A stretch of 64,000 nucleotides of DNA from Lacinutrix neustonica (GCF_026625145.1 NZ_CP113088.1:620001-684000), one strand, 5' to 3'; positions 22,087-32,349 are shown, numbered from the stretch's first letter. Program-made: numbers and translations. Notes: a model not told the origin generated them from the sequence alone.

Positions 22087-23442
22087 TTAGTTACAGTTTA
22101 AATTATCTCTTACAAGTTTTGAAAATTCATTCATAACTAAATTTTGAGCAGGTCTATCAATTATAGAAAAATCTGATGATTTATTCCATTGCCAAATAAA
22201 CAATCCTGAAAACCAGGATTCACCCCAAACTTCCTCAAAAAAGGCTTTAAATGCAAAGTATTGTGTCTTGTTTGATTTTTTTCTAAAAAAGCGTTTGATA
22301 GTATTAGACCATTCCCATGGTTTTATCGTTGCATAACTATCATCCCGATAACCAATTTCAGTAAAAAGAATAGGTTTGTTAATTTGTTTACTGGCCCTTT
22401 TTAATATGGTTATGTGTTTCTGCCATCCATTTTTGATTTGAGAAAGCTCAGGTTCTTCATTAGTTGTCAATGGATAATAGGCTTGAATTCCAATATATTC
22501 TAACGCGCTCCAAAACTCAGGATTAAAATATTCTGTATCCCAATTCATTGCATAAGTTAGTTGGCCATTGTAAATCTTTTTTATCTCTTTTATTAATTCT
22601 AACCAGTGTTGACTATGGTCCGTAAGTGTTTTATCTAGTTCAGTTCCAATACAAAATAACTCAACATTAGTGTCCTGGGCAAATTTTGCGTAGAACAAAA
22701 TTATCTTTGAATAGGATTCAAACCAACTATTCCATTTTTTTGAATCTTTAAAATTTATATTGTTTCTCCAACCATTCGATACCCATAAATGAGGTTTTAA
22801 CATGACATGAATATCTTTTGAATGCAGTTGATTAATAGTCTTTACATAAGCTGAATCTCTTTTTGACCAATATTCTTTTTTAGATCTTATCTTGATATCA
22901 TCTTCGTTGTCCTGATAAACAAAAGGATGCAAAGCCACCCATTCTACATTATTTAAAATAATAGTAGACATTTTATATTCAGTATTGCTATTTAAACCAA
23001 ATATACTAGCTCCTCTTATTTTAAAATCTTGCTCATAGCAATTCTTGGAAATAGGGCTGTAATTATATGCGGTAGAGTTTATGACGTTAAAATTTTCGTT
23101 GTTGTTAAATTTATTTATCGCGTATAAAACCGCTGTGATTAGGAATAAAGGTAGTATTGTGATTTTAAAGAATATGTTGAAGAGCTGTCTCATGCCTCCC
23201 ACTCTATAGATTTCATAATGCTTTGTAATGTAGAAAAACAAAAACGCAACCAAAAGGAATGAAACATGAATTAAAGCAAGTCCTTGAACCGTTGTGAGTA
23301 CCGTTAGTATTACTTCTAGTGGTTTTGTTTCAAAAAACTTAATTAAAATAAAAATGAGCCATATAGAAAGGTTTAATATATAAATTAAAATAATTTTTTT
23401 TAAACTATTACTGTTTGACAAATATCCAGTAAACACCGACAT
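22087..23442 (-). CDS. Membrane-anchored GH113-like glycoside hydrolase
   Basis: 451 residues. Three N-terminal hydrophobic segments (about 15-35, 45-70, 85-108) precede a TIM-barrel domain. The domain carries VALHPFVYQ, HVMLKPHLWV, LFCIGTEL (candidate acid/base Glu) and ILFTEIGYRD (candidate nucleophile Glu), then FIWQWN near the end, which together match family GH113 (beta-mannanase-related) proteins. The membrane segments are unusual for a secreted glycanase and place the catalytic domain on the outer face of the inner membrane. It is the last gene of a minus-strand series starting near 28251. Substrate unknown. Confidence 0.75.
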   Translation of the reverse strand: MSVFTGYLSNSNSLKKIILIYILNLSIWLIFILIKFFETKPLEVILTVLTTVQGLALIHVSFLLVAFLFFYITKHYEIYRVGGMRQLFNIFFKITILPLFLITAVLYAINKFNNNENFNVINSTAYNYSPISKNCYEQDFKIRGASIFGLNSNTEYKMSTIILNNVEWVALHPFVYQDNEDDIKIRSKKEYWSKRDSAYVKTINQLHSKDIHVMLKPHLWVSNGWRNNINFKDSKKWNSWFESYSKIILFYAKFAQDTNVELFCIGTELDKTLTDHSQHWLELIKEIKKIYNGQLTYAMNWDTEYFNPEFWSALEYIGIQAYYPLTTNEEPELSQIKNGWQKHITILKRASKQINKPILFTEIGYRDDSYATIKPWEWSNTIKRFFRKKSNKTQYFAFKAFFEEVWGESWFSGLFIWQWNKSSDFSIIDRPAQNLVMNEFSKLVRDNLNCN

Positions 23443-23456
23443 CTCGTTTTTTGAAT

Positions 23457-23876
23457 TTATGCTATTTTATTTTTAAAGTAATTCTTACTGAAAAAAATAC
23501 CACATAAAACAACTATTAATAATAAAAACCAATAGTAAATTTTTAGTGTGCTTTTAAATTCAGAAAAGAACATTGCATATAAAAACACCAATGTTTGCAG
23601 CATAATAATAGTTATAAAGAATGCTGTTTGCAGGTGTTTTGTTATTTTATAACCTAGCCAGCCAGCCGGATATGCCCCAAAAAAGGTGTACACCAGTTTT
23701 AAAACTAAAAACCATGTTTGATTTCGTATTTTAAAGTATTCTGATTGATTATTCGAAAGGTATTCCATAGATTGACCACTTACTATTTTAACGATTAAAA
23801 ATTCAGTTCCTTCCACTATAAAAGTTAGAACCAACATTGTGGTAATAATTCCAAGTATTAGTCTTAAGATTTTCAT
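23457..23876 (-). CDS. Small integral membrane protein
   Basis: 139 residues with four hydrophobic segments (about 5-30, 55-75, 85-105, 112-130). It contains FFGAYPAGWLGYKITK between helices 2 and 3. The start overlaps the stop of the upstream gene by 4 nt (ATGA), so the two are co-translated. I recognise no family; transport or signalling cannot be told apart from this sequence. Confidence 0.6.
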   Translation of the reverse strand: MKILRLILGIITTMLVLTFIVEGTEFLIVKIVSGQSMEYLSNNQSEYFKIRNQTWFLVLKLVYTFFGAYPAGWLGYKITKHLQTAFFITIIMLQTLVFLYAMFFSEFKSTLKIYYWFLLLIVVLCGIFFSKNYFKNKIA

Positions 23877-24274
23877 TTCTTTTTTTGCTTATAATGTTTG
23901 ATTACCGGACTAAAGTCTCTTTGAGAAGATGCCTCTAAAAACAACCTGAAACTTGATATATTAATAGACTCTAAAGTATTGAAATTAAAACACCCTTTTT
24001 GGAAGACAATACCTTTCGATTGTCTTTTAAACGTGTCTAAAACCTCAGGAAAGGCATACATTACCATCGAATGGTAAGAAAAATAATTTTTAGTCGCTGT
24101 TAAACCGTACTTAAATACATCATCCTGCTTGTAAACAAAAGCTTCTTTAACACTCATAATAGAACCTACTTCTACGGTTACCAATTTATCATAATCCAAA
24201 ATAAGCTTATTTAATGTTTGGAATAGTATTCTACATTCTCTGGTTTGCTTGTCTAAAAATTCTTGAATAGTCAT
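23873..24274 (-). CDS. DUF1801/YdhG-like protein
   Basis: 133 residues. The order of a helical N-terminus (LDKQTRECRILFQTLNKLIL), a strand with FKYGLTATKNYFSYHSMVMY and KGIVFQKGCFNFNT is similar to the small DUF1801/YdhG alpha-beta proteins, some of which are linked to iron handling. The match is by pattern only. It lies 3 nt after the S41 peptidase gene and overlaps the next gene, so it belongs to the same operon. Confidence 0.5.
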   Translation of the reverse strand: MTIQEFLDKQTRECRILFQTLNKLILDYDKLVTVEVGSIMSVKEAFVYKQDDVFKYGLTATKNYFSYHSMVMYAFPEVLDTFKRQSKGIVFQKGCFNFNTLESINISSFRLFLEASSQRDFSPVIKHYKQKKK

Positions 24275-24277
24275 ATA

Positions 24278-25758
24278 TTATTGTGTTTTTAACCATGTTA
24301 TAGCAGCCTTCAAAACCTCATCTAAAGCTGAGTTTTTATCTTCTATCACTTCATCAGGAATAATTCTGGATTTATAAATAGTTCCCTTTCTATCTGCCAT
24401 ATAAGTTGAAGAAAAAAACAGGTATGAACCATCAGGCAATCTGTATTCACCGTTACCAGTTGTAAGTCCATAGCTAGGTTGCCCAAAACTTTTTGTCTTT
24501 GCATTTCCAATAAATGAAATAATAATAATTTCTCCAGAGCTACCTGTAGAGCTACCATACAAAACAGCAATAGGAAGCTCTTTATTTAGTACTGTCTGAA
24601 TTGTTGAAGCAGTATAATCTTCTTTCTGTGTGCGTTTAAAACTATTTCCATTTCCCCAATATTCTCGTTTATTATTGACATCAATAAGAAACCCAAGAGT
24701 GTCTGTAGAAAACAAAGGCGCTAATCCTGCTAGCATTGGAGACATATTACCACCATCATTTAATCGTAAATCGACAATAAAACCTTTTATTTTTTTAGCA
24801 TAAAGTGTTTGAATTTGCTTTTGAATGGTATCTGCAAATGCGACTCTTAAATCATGATTATTTCCATGAAATCCTGGAACACTGATGTAACCAAGACCTT
24901 CCTTAATTTCCGATTTACTATATTTAATACTATTGTAGTCAACATTATTGTCTTCTGTATTACCTTCCCAATTTTCTCTGGCGTCAGCAGGCATAAAAAA
25001 AGCATGCTTATCTTCTATAGCATTGAGCATGTACTCAATAGCTAAATAAGTTTCTGCACCGGTTTTGGCATCACCCGCAATGTTGTAAGCTTTTTCTTTA
25101 ATAGGTTCAATATTTATACTATTTTTTAATAATGAATGCATCATAATAGAATCTCCCGCTTTATCAATATAATCTTTAGCTAAAGCACTTGGTCTTCTGT
25201 CTGTAATTTCATCAAAACTCACTTCGACATTATCAAAATATGCAGTTCCTTGACCATAAGAAATAAGTCCGATTTTTATAATTTTTGCCTTTGATGTAAG
25301 AATTGTTTTAATACTCTTAGTTTTCCATTGTGAAGTACCAGTAACACTGTTAAAGCCGCCATATCCCATATCCACGCTTTGTAATATATTTTCAATACTA
25401 TCATAGACTGTAATATTTAGTCCGGCACCTTTGCCAATAAGATTTTTTGATTTTATATCTGCTGATAGTGTGAAAACAACTTCATTAATTGGTTTTGATA
25501 AGGTATAGGATTGTTCTACAAAGCCAACACCATCTCCGTTATCAATCATCAATAGTGTGTTTCCTGATTTGACTTCTTTGAAAGGTATGATATTGCTGGA
25601 AAATTTATAATTGATTTCCCAATCACAAAAACCTGATTTTTCTGTTTGGCAAGTGTTTTCAAAATCCGATTTACAAAAGTTTTATTTTTTTGACAACTGT
25701 TGAGAATGAGCGCAATACTTAATATAATAGTTAGATATAATGGTTTTCTGAAGGACAT
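24278..25758 (-). CDS. S41-family (C-terminal processing type) peptidase lipoprotein, frame broken once
   Basis: The ATG at 25758 opens a lipoprotein signal (ILSIALILNSC). At 25666 the gene reads ATCGGAT; restoring CCGG gives VNPDFEN and continues through a jelly-roll-like N-terminal domain into the peptidase. The S41 core shows EGLGYISVPGFHG, KGFIVDLRLNDGGNMSPML, and the catalytic Ser region VLYGSSTGSSGEIIIISF followed by GQPSYGLTTGN. About 493 residues, envelope-located. Such proteins cleave C-terminal tails of periplasmic substrates. It sits 23 nt after the erythromycin-esterase-like gene. Confidence 0.8.
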
Positions 25759-25781
25759 GTTGTTTTAAGTTTAACGATTAT

Positions 25782-27015
25782 CTAAATTTTATTTGGAACA
25801 GATATAGTATCGAGTAATAAGAGGCCGTCAAAATGTTTAGAAAGAATCATTTCATTATCACCACTCAAGTTTATAAATGTATCATTCACAATGATATCAT
25901 TAAATAGCCATGTATTAAGTTTTGTTTTGCTTTTTGGAATATCTAAAAAATTGACATTACCTGCCAAGGAATTTATGATATGCTTGATGTCTAATCTTGT
26001 AAGGTCTCGGCACTGATAAACGTTCTGTTTTTCCGAATTATTGCTATAACTTCCTATTGATGCAAATACACCTAAACTGTAAATATCATCTCCATAAGTC
26101 GACTTTAAGAATTCCCCCATAACCTCTTCCTTTTTATTATACTTGGCTATATGAAAATTATGAGCTATTATAATTACTTTTTCATTTGGAAAAAAATTAG
26201 TAATTAACCATGATACATTATCTGCCATAGCACTATCCCGAGCTTTCCAACGTGCATTCCAATCTTTCGTTTTTTGCCAATCTAACATATACTTTAGAAA
26301 GTGTATTCTGTTGCAGAGCGTCCTATTAATTAGTTTATTGGATTTGGTTTCATTGTAGTCAGCATCGAAACGCATTTTTAATTGTTCATAATCAAAAATT
26401 AAATTTTGAATAGAAGTTTTAATGGAGTCATAGTGACTTCTTCGATTGGATAATATTTGTTTTGCTTCCGAAAATTTTACTTCGAAATTTAAAAGTTCTA
26501 AAGAATCTTCTTTACTGACTTCTTTGGTAGTAAATAACTGATTAAAATTATTTCCTGTTCTCTGAATGTCAAACCCAGCAACATTTATGTTATTCCTTTT
26601 CACAAACTTCATTAACTGTTTAAATTCGTTGGTTCTCCAACCTCCAAACAAACCTTGAGTTAGTTGGTCGCGGATTTAAGTTTTCGTTGTTAGAATCCAT
26701 TGCGGCTACTTCTCCAATACCAGACTCAAACAAAATCACATTATAGTTGTAATCCTCATGAAGTGATTTAATCAAATCGTTTCGTAGTTCAAATACTTCT
26801 TTTGAACCGTGATTAAATTCACCAAGTAAAAGAATTCTTTTATCCTTTAATTTATTGATTACTGGTTGCCACTTAATGTCTTTGTAGGTAGAATTGGAAT
26901 CTAAAACGACTACTTTATCTTTCAAGTAATCGACTTCCTTATTGGTCAAATACTGCGCAACACATAGATAATTTGACAATAGTATGAACATGGATATTAC
27001 GGATATTTTATTCAT
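25782..27015 (-). CDS. Erythromycin esterase-like protein, secreted, frame broken once
   Basis: Signal peptide from 27015 ending YLCVAQ, then RILLLGEFNHGSKEVFELRN, the conserved Gly-Glu-x-x-His block of erythromycin esterase (Ere) family proteins, and VILFESG. At 26669 the gene reads CCGCG; restoring CCGG yields ENLNPDQLTQGLFGGWRTNE, joining the two halves (about 411 residues). Later motifs include AGFDIQ, WNARWKARDSAMADN and IIIAHNFHIAKY, which carries the second conserved His. Family members are metal-independent hydrolases; only a few attack macrolides, so resistance should not be assumed. Confidence 0.8.
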
Positions 27016-27062
27016 TGGTTTACTTTTGTTTATATCTTATAGATAATCATAAATTTAGCATG

Positions 27063-27416
27063 TTACACAGTCTGCTTTAAAACAATTGAATTACCGTCTA
27101 CGTCTCTAATAGCAATTTCAATGGATTTATTTGTCTCTTCTGTTAAATTCATAAATATTCCGCCAAATGCTTCAACCTTCTTAATACAACTCCTAATATC
27201 ATCAACTGCAAATGTTAATTGATGCCTATTATCTCTTGCTGTGATTCCTGCCATACTTGCCGGACAAAGTGTGATTTTAATAGCATCAATATAACTTTCA
27301 TGAATTTTCATTTGTTTAATTTCGATATTTTTAAAATTTATGTCAAAAACATTTTCATAAAATGCTAACATTGCATCCATATTAAAGCACCCAATTACTA
27401 GTTCTGTAATTTTCAC
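27063..27416 (-). CDS. VOC (glyoxalase/bleomycin-resistance fold) protein
   Basis: 117 residues with the usual two beta-alpha-beta modules: ITELVIGCFNMDAMLAFYEN at the start and HQLTFAVDDIRSCIKKVEAF then IRDVDGNSIVLKQ at the end. The final D-x-D-G-N-x-I-V-L strand is typical of VOC proteins. Metal ligands and substrate cannot be fixed from the sequence. It lies 2 nt after the DUF6265-like gene and 47 nt before the Ere-like gene. Confidence 0.75.
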   Translation of the reverse strand: MKITELVIGCFNMDAMLAFYENVFDINFKNIEIKQMKIHESYIDAIKITLCPASMAGITARDNRHQLTFAVDDIRSCIKKVEAFGGIFMNLTEETNKSIEIAIRDVDGNSIVLKQTV

Positions 27417-27418
27417 TA

Positions 27419-27859
27419 CTATTGCTTTTCAAAGTTGTAATCAATTTTCTTATCTCCTCCGGATATAGAAGCAATAATCGTATTTCCGGAAATTTGATAA
27501 TTTATTTCCTTTGGAAAATCGTGTTCAGGATTTACCGCTTTGAATCCTTCACTATTAAATTTTATAATTTTGAATTTTGTCGGATTTCTGTTTTGTGGTA
27601 CTTCTGCAATGTAATAGTAATCGTTTCCTTCTTTTTTGATAGTGCAATGTTCTGAATACACAGTATCTTTATCTTTTAGTACTACTGAAATACATTTGTA
27701 TGTTTTGCCATCTACTTTTTTCCAACTTTCGATAGTTTGTGTTCCTGGTTTACCATTTTTACGTTCCCATGAACCAACTAACCAATCAAAATCTGATTTG
27801 GCGACACCACAAGATGTTAGTATTATTAAAGAAATAATAATTAATTTGTTCGTTTTCAT
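27419..27859 (-). CDS. DUF6265-like lipoprotein
   Basis: 146 residues with a lipoprotein signal (IIISLIILTSC). DFDWLVGSWERKNGKPGTQT, ESWKKVDGKTYKC and FKAVNPEHDFPKEINY match the small lipocalin-like DUF6265 proteins often found in Bacteroidota. No catalytic residue is evident. It is preceded by the DoxX-like gene by 17 nt and followed directly by the VOC gene. Confidence 0.7.
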   Translation of the reverse strand: MKTNKLIIISLIILTSCGVAKSDFDWLVGSWERKNGKPGTQTIESWKKVDGKTYKCISVVLKDKDTVYSEHCTIKKEGNDYYYIAEVPQNRNPTKFKIIKFNSEGFKAVNPEHDFPKEINYQISGNTIIASISGGDKKIDYNFEKQ

Positions 27860-27876
27860 ATTTGATGTTTATAGAA

Positions 27877-28251
27877 TTATAATTTAGTATTTGGATTGAT
27901 TAATCTTTTAATATTTGCAAATAGTAATAGTATTATTATCAAGACAATATTTAAGAGAGGAAAATCTAATTCCTTGAAGTTTAAAATATGTATAACCAGT
28001 ACTCCTACCATTACAGCAATTAGCCATATAACATCCATGTAGCATTGTTTTAGGAAAGAGAAGAAAAAGAGTCCCTAAAACTTCAAAAGAGCCTACAACA
28101 TACATTATATTAATGTCTAAGTTCCAATTTTCGAAATTTAATGCCATAGTAGAATCTGTTTGAAATTTCCCGAACCAGCCAACAAAAAAATAACTATGAT
28201 TATTATTCGTACAATCATTAAACCATATTTTATAAACTTTTGCTTTTTCAT
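27877..28251 (-). CDS. DoxX-like membrane protein, frame broken twice
   Basis: The start is the ATG at 28251 (MKKQKFIKYGLMIVRIIIIV). At 28169 the gene reads TTCGGG; restoring CCGG gives FLLAGSGKFQTDSTM and keeps the frame into YVVGSFEVLGTLFLLFPKT. A second one-base shift near 28045-28052 (run AAAACAA) restores YMDVIWLIAVMVGVLVIHIL and a stop at 27877, about 124 residues with four membrane segments, the DoxX-type layout. The second break is homopolymer-like and not at CCGG. DoxX proteins take part in quinone or thiosulfate-linked redox or membrane stress; no specific role is claimed. Confidence 0.6.
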
Positions 28252-28407
28252 TCAATTATCACAATTTTAGTTTCAAGAAATATGGATTACAAAAGCGTAA
28301 TTATAGTGTCCATAGTCATCACGATTACAAACATTACCAGCTTCATAAGTTCAGGTCTCTCTATTTTATTTATAGTATTAAGCACTTGTTGCCGTTATAC
28401 TTCAAAA

Positions 28408-28908
28408 TCATTGAAAAGATTCTATTCTGGTGTTGGCAATTCTATCGTAGATACTAGATTTACCTTTGCTCAAAACAATAGTTATAAAATATATTATTAC
28501 TATTATTTGAGGGACTATGTTGACTATCCAATTCCATAATGGTATTTCTACCCCTTGATTAGAATAAAATAAGGCCCAGTGAATTCCGAAATGAGCCATT
28601 TCCCAAGGAAAAATTTTAAAAAATACACGGATAAAAATGTTCCTCTTTGAATTGTTTTCAACTTTTATTTTTACCCACTGTTTTCCTATAGTTCCTTTTT
28701 TAGAACTGCTTTCATAAAAAAAGAAGTATAAGAACACAGGTAGTGTTAGTGTAAAAAAACTAATTACATTTCCCGTAATTGGATCTAATTGCGTTAAAGG
28801 TTGGTCTAAAATTTTATGTATTGTATATGTTAACAAGAACAATAAAGCAGCATAAATAATTATAACAAAGTAATCTATACAATAGGCAAATATCCTTTTT
28901 AATATCAT
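28408..28908 (-). CDS. RDD-family membrane protein
   Basis: The most likely start is the ATG at 28908 (MILKRIFAYCIDYFVIIIY), because the opening Arg-x-x-Ala-x-x-x-Asp pattern is where RDD proteins begin. Three membrane segments are visible (about 10-35, 50-70, 125-150). SSKKGTIGKQWVKIKV matches the cytosolic loop of the family (GKxxxGxxV), and YDRIANTRI is the terminal motif. Function is unclear in general; some members act as ion antiporters. About 166 residues, frame intact. Confidence 0.75.
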   Translation of the reverse strand: MILKRIFAYCIDYFVIIIYAALLFLLTYTIHKILDQPLTQLDPITGNVISFFTLTLPVFLYFFFYESSSKKGTIGKQWVKIKVENNSKRNIFIRVFFKIFPWEMAHFGIHWALFYSNQGVEIPLWNWIVNIVPQIIVIIYFITIVLSKGKSSIYDRIANTRIESFQ

Positions 28909-29154
28909 TGTGTTTAAATGTTTTGAATAAATATACAGTGTGGTTAGCATTAAAATTTATTAAGTATGATCTATTAGGTATCAAAAAAGGAATTTGAGAC
29001 AATAAAATATAGACCTTCCTCAATAAAAGCTACTATTAGTAGATTTAATAATTATAATTAAAGACGGATCTTTAAGTTGAACAATTGTAAAACCTAAAGA
29101 ATACTTATATTTAACTTTAAAATTGCATCTAATAATTTACTTTCACCAATACTT

Positions 29155-30225
29155 TTGAAAATTCAACTAATTATACTGATAATCGAATACAGCCTGGCAT
29201 TTTTAATGCTAATTGTGATTTTACTGAATCTGATAAAATCAAAAATACATAATAGGATATTAGCATATTTCTTATTAATTGTGCTACATGGTATCATTTA
29301 TGATATTTTTAATCCCGATCACTTACCTCTTCTATATTTTGAAATTTCAGGTTTGTTTTTTTCAATTATTTACTATGGTCCAGTTTTGTATATTTACCTA
29401 ATGTCTCTTTTTAACGTTGATCTCAGTACCAAATATTTCATCAGTCATTTGTCACTTCCTTTTATTATTTTGGTATTAAAACTTATTAATGAGCTATTGA
29501 TTAACAATGAACTAAGAGGAGTTGGCGCTTTAATTTATCTGCTTTCCTCCATCTCTTTATTAGTATTTTACCTTTACAAAGGCTATCTATTAGTTAAGAA
29601 TAAGAGGCAATATCACGGCATTATTTACAAATTTCGTTTTCGATTATTTTACTACACCGTGAACGGATATTTTATTTTGTTTTTTATTTCCATGGTAATA
29701 TATGGGCTTTTCGCAATGCTTAACGGCTTTGGGAACTCTATGGAAACAGCTCAGTTAATTCATTATTCAATTTTTTATCCATTTTGTTTGATTGTATCTT
29801 TCTATGGTGCGACCGAAGCCGTTTGGATTAAAGAATATTTTATAACCAATCCTCTCGAAAAAATAAAAGATAACCAACAAGAAATAGAAGTATTTCAAAT
29901 TATCGTAGATAAGATTGAAACTGACAAAGCATTCTTAAACCGTAATTTATCAATCGAAGCATTTGCCAGGCAGATTGAATTCACCCCTCAGATTGTAAGT
30001 AACAGCATAAAAATTGGTGGTCATAAAAACTTTAATGGTTTTATCAATAGCTATAGGGTAAATTATTTTAAGGATAAAATGAGCAGCCCAAAATATAAAG
30101 ACTATACACTATCAGGAATTGCCCTTGAATGTGGTTTTAATTCCAAAGCTACATTTTTTAGAGTTTTTAAAAACCTAGAAGGTATTACACCAAATGAATA
30201 CTTAAAATCATTACAAAATGTTTAA
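29155..30225 (+). CDS. Membrane-bound AraC-family transcriptional regulator
   Basis: 356 residues, TTG start at 29155; the first in-frame ATG is 17 codons later and would cut helix 1. The N-terminal 220 residues hold about seven hydrophobic helices, and the C-terminal 110 residues are an AraC helix-turn-helix pair: NRNLSIEAFARQIEFTPQIV for the first and YTLSGIALECGFNSKATFFR for the second, then GITPNEYL. This class in Bacteroidota senses an envelope signal and regulates transcription from the membrane. It is monocistronic and followed by a long gap. Confidence 0.8.
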   Translation: MKIQLIILIIEYSLAFLMLIVILLNLIKSKIHNRILAYFLLIVLHGIIYDIFNPDHLPLLYFEISGLFFSIIYYGPVLYIYLMSLFNVDLSTKYFISHLSLPFIILVLKLINELLINNELRGVGALIYLLSSISLLVFYLYKGYLLVKNKRQYHGIIYKFRFRLFYYTVNGYFILFFISMVIYGLFAMLNGFGNSMETAQLIHYSIFYPFCLIVSFYGATEAVWIKEYFITNPLEKIKDNQQEIEVFQIIVDKIETDKAFLNRNLSIEAFARQIEFTPQIVSNSIKIGGHKNFNGFINSYRVNYFKDKMSSPKYKDYTLSGIALECGFNSKATFFRVFKNLEGITPNEYLKSLQNV

Positions 30226-30383
30226 AATTTATTACTTTATAATTTTGAAGGATAATCCTCTTCTTCACTAAAAACACTTACTAAAACTTTTGTTTCAGAT
30301 AATTTTGACATGACTTTTAACACTTAAAGGTGTATGTGCTTTTTAGTGTCATTTTGATATGTGAAAAAAACATTTACCCCCTA

Positions 30384-30401
30384 ATGTAACCCAGGTTACA
30401 T
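30384..30401. promoter_or_regulatory. Perfect palindrome, candidate operator upstream of MBL-rhodanese gene
   Basis: ATGTAACC-CA-GGTTACAT, two 8-bp arms with a 2-bp centre, 118 nt before the MBL start. The symmetry and TGTAAC/GTTACA half-sites are typical of a dimeric Crp/Fnr-type regulator; which regulator is unknown. The rest of 30226-30518 shows nothing else I can support. Confidence 0.55.
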
Positions 30402-30518
30402 CAAGAATCAAAATTATAACTTAAATTTATACAATAAAACAAAAGGAATAATTAAAAACTATGGTATGAGTGACAGGAATTTATTATTAGAACCGTTATT
30501 AATCTTTAAAATAAATCA

Positions 30519-31848
30519 ATGAAAATAAAACAATTTGAATATAAGCCTTTATCGCATTACTCTTATGCCATCGTTAGTGACGGCGAGATGGCCATCATAG
30601 ACCCGTAACGTGATCCAAAGGACTATTATGCTTTCGCAAAGGCAAACAACGCAAAAATAATCGCAGTCATCGAGACCCATCCGCACGCCGATTTTGTAAG
30701 TTCACACTTACAGATTCATAAAGAAACTGGTGCAACGATTTACAATAGTGAAAAACTGGGTGCAGACTATCCACATAAACCCTTTGACGATGGTGACAGT
30801 ATTAAAGTGGGAGATAGTACCCTAAAAGCTATTAATACACCAGGCCATTCCCCGGACAGTATCACAATAGTTACCACCCAAGACAGCGATACAGCCTTGT
30901 TCACGGGAGATACTTTATTTATAGGAGACGTTGGTCGTCCTGATTTACGTGAAAAAGCCGGTAATATGAAAGCAAAACGTGAAGCACTTGCCGAAATGAT
31001 GTATGAGACGGTAACGACTAAATTTCAGGACTTACCTGACGCGGCTGTGGTTTATCCAGCACACGGTGCGGGCTCCTTGTGTGGCAAGAACTTGAGTGAT
31101 GCTGCCAGTAGTACTCTAGGTAATGAGCGTGTGAGTAATTGGGCCTTTAAAAAACAGTCTAAAGAAGAATTTATGAATACCATACTTGATGGCCAACCAT
31201 TTATACCTTCTTATTTTGGATTTGATGTAGACATCAATAAAACAGGAGCCGAAAACTTAGAACCTGCCCTAAATAAGGTTCCCTTTAAAAAGGAATCAAC
31301 CGCTACAGGCTTAATTGTCGATATGCGAGATGAGGCTTTATTTAAAAAAGGCCATTTAGCAGGAAGCATAAATATACAAGCCGTTTCAGAGAATGCAAAA
31401 TTCGAAACTTGGTTAGGTGCCATTATAGAACCAGTAAGAGATCTTTACTTTAGTAATTGATAAAGAAACCTCTAAAGACTATATGCTTAACAGGGTTGCA
31501 AAAATTGGTTATGAGAAGCAACTCAAAGCCGTTATTACCCTCAATAATGACCATCTCGTTAAAACGAAAGCATTAGACTTGAAAGACTTTAAATCTCATC
31601 CTGAGAACTATACCATAATTGATATTAGAAACACTGGCGAAGTGGAAGAAGAAAAGTTTTTTAAATCCGCAAAATCACATCCTTTGAATGAGTTGAGAGA
31701 AAGTGCCAGCAAGATTTCGTCAAATAAACCTATCGTCGTACATTGTGCAGGGGGTTATAGAAGTGCGGCTGGAAGTAGCATTTTAGAAAAGCAATTAAGA
31801 GGTGCCACTGTCTATGATTTGAGCGAGGCTATTAATGATTTTAAATAA
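30519..31848 (+). CDS. Metallo-beta-lactamase fold/rhodanese sulfur-transfer protein, frame broken
   Basis: The start at 30519 (MKIKQFEYKPLSHYSYAIV) leads into an MBL domain with ETHPHADFVSSH (metal site), TPGHSPDS, LFTGDTLFIGDVGRPDL and VYPAHGAGSLCG. Two rhodanese domains follow, the first with GLIVDMRDEALFKKGHLAGS and the second with IVVHCAGGYRSAAGSSIL, whose Cys is the expected persulfide carrier. Codon 30 is TAA where D-P-E-R-D-P is expected: CCGTAA for CCGGAA at 30603. Around 31431, CCAGTAAG for CCGGAAG would also repair the frame into LVIDKETSKDYMLNRV. This architecture detoxifies hydrogen sulfide/persulfide in other bacteria. Dps follows after 3 nt. Confidence 0.8.
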
Positions 31849-31851
31849 AAC

Positions 31852-32328
31852 ATGATGAAAACGATAAACAACATTGGTTTAGATGCTAAAGCATCGCAAA
31901 CCACTGCAGCGCAATTAAACGATCTGCTTTCAAATTATCAATTGTTCTATATGAATCTAAGAGGATTTCATTGGAATATAAAAGGAAAAAAATTCTTTGA
32001 ATTACATCTCAAATTTGAAGAACTCTATAATGACGCTTTGATTAAGGTCGATGAGATTGCCGAGCGTGTACTTACATTAAGCGCAACACCACTTCATTCT
32101 TTTGAAAAATATATGGAGACTTCTACTATTAAACCAGCAGAAAATGTAACTGTTGGTGAAGTTGCTATAGATAGTGTTTTAGAAGCTTTAAAGACCTTAT
32201 TAAGTAAAGAAAGAATCATTTTATCTACGGCTTCAGAGGCCAATGATGAAGGTACAGTAGCCTTGATGAGTGACTACATTGTACAACAAGAAAAACTGGT
32301 ATGGATGCTATCTGCCTATCAAAATTAA
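31852..32328 (+). CDS. dps: Dps-type DNA-protection/ferritin-like protein
   Basis: 158 residues with NLRGFHWNIKGKKFFELHLK, LYNDALIKVDEIAERVLTL and SDYIVQQEKLVWMLSAYQ, the standard Dps ferroxidase His/Asp/Glu pattern at the dimer interface. It oxidises Fe(II) with peroxide, stores iron and shields DNA. It begins 3 nt after the MBL-rhodanese stop and ends before a clear terminator, so the two are one unit controlled from the palindrome at 30384. Either of two adjacent ATGs (31852, 31855) could be used. Confidence 0.9.
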   Translation: MMKTINNIGLDAKASQTTAAQLNDLLSNYQLFYMNLRGFHWNIKGKKFFELHLKFEELYNDALIKVDEIAERVLTLSATPLHSFEKYMETSTIKPAENVTVGEVAIDSVLEALKTLLSKERIILSTASEANDEGTVALMSDYIVQQEKLVWMLSAYQN

Positions 32329-32349
32329 AGTATAGAGTAACTATTAAAA

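Noticed and set aside
25782..27015. Macrolide resistance gene
   Set aside because: The erythromycin-esterase fold is broad and this member is secreted with a signal peptide; resistance cannot be claimed from the sequence.
28040..28056. CCGG lesion as cause of the second DoxX break
   Set aside because: No CCGG-like string is present at the break; an extra A in AAAACAA is the simplest reading.
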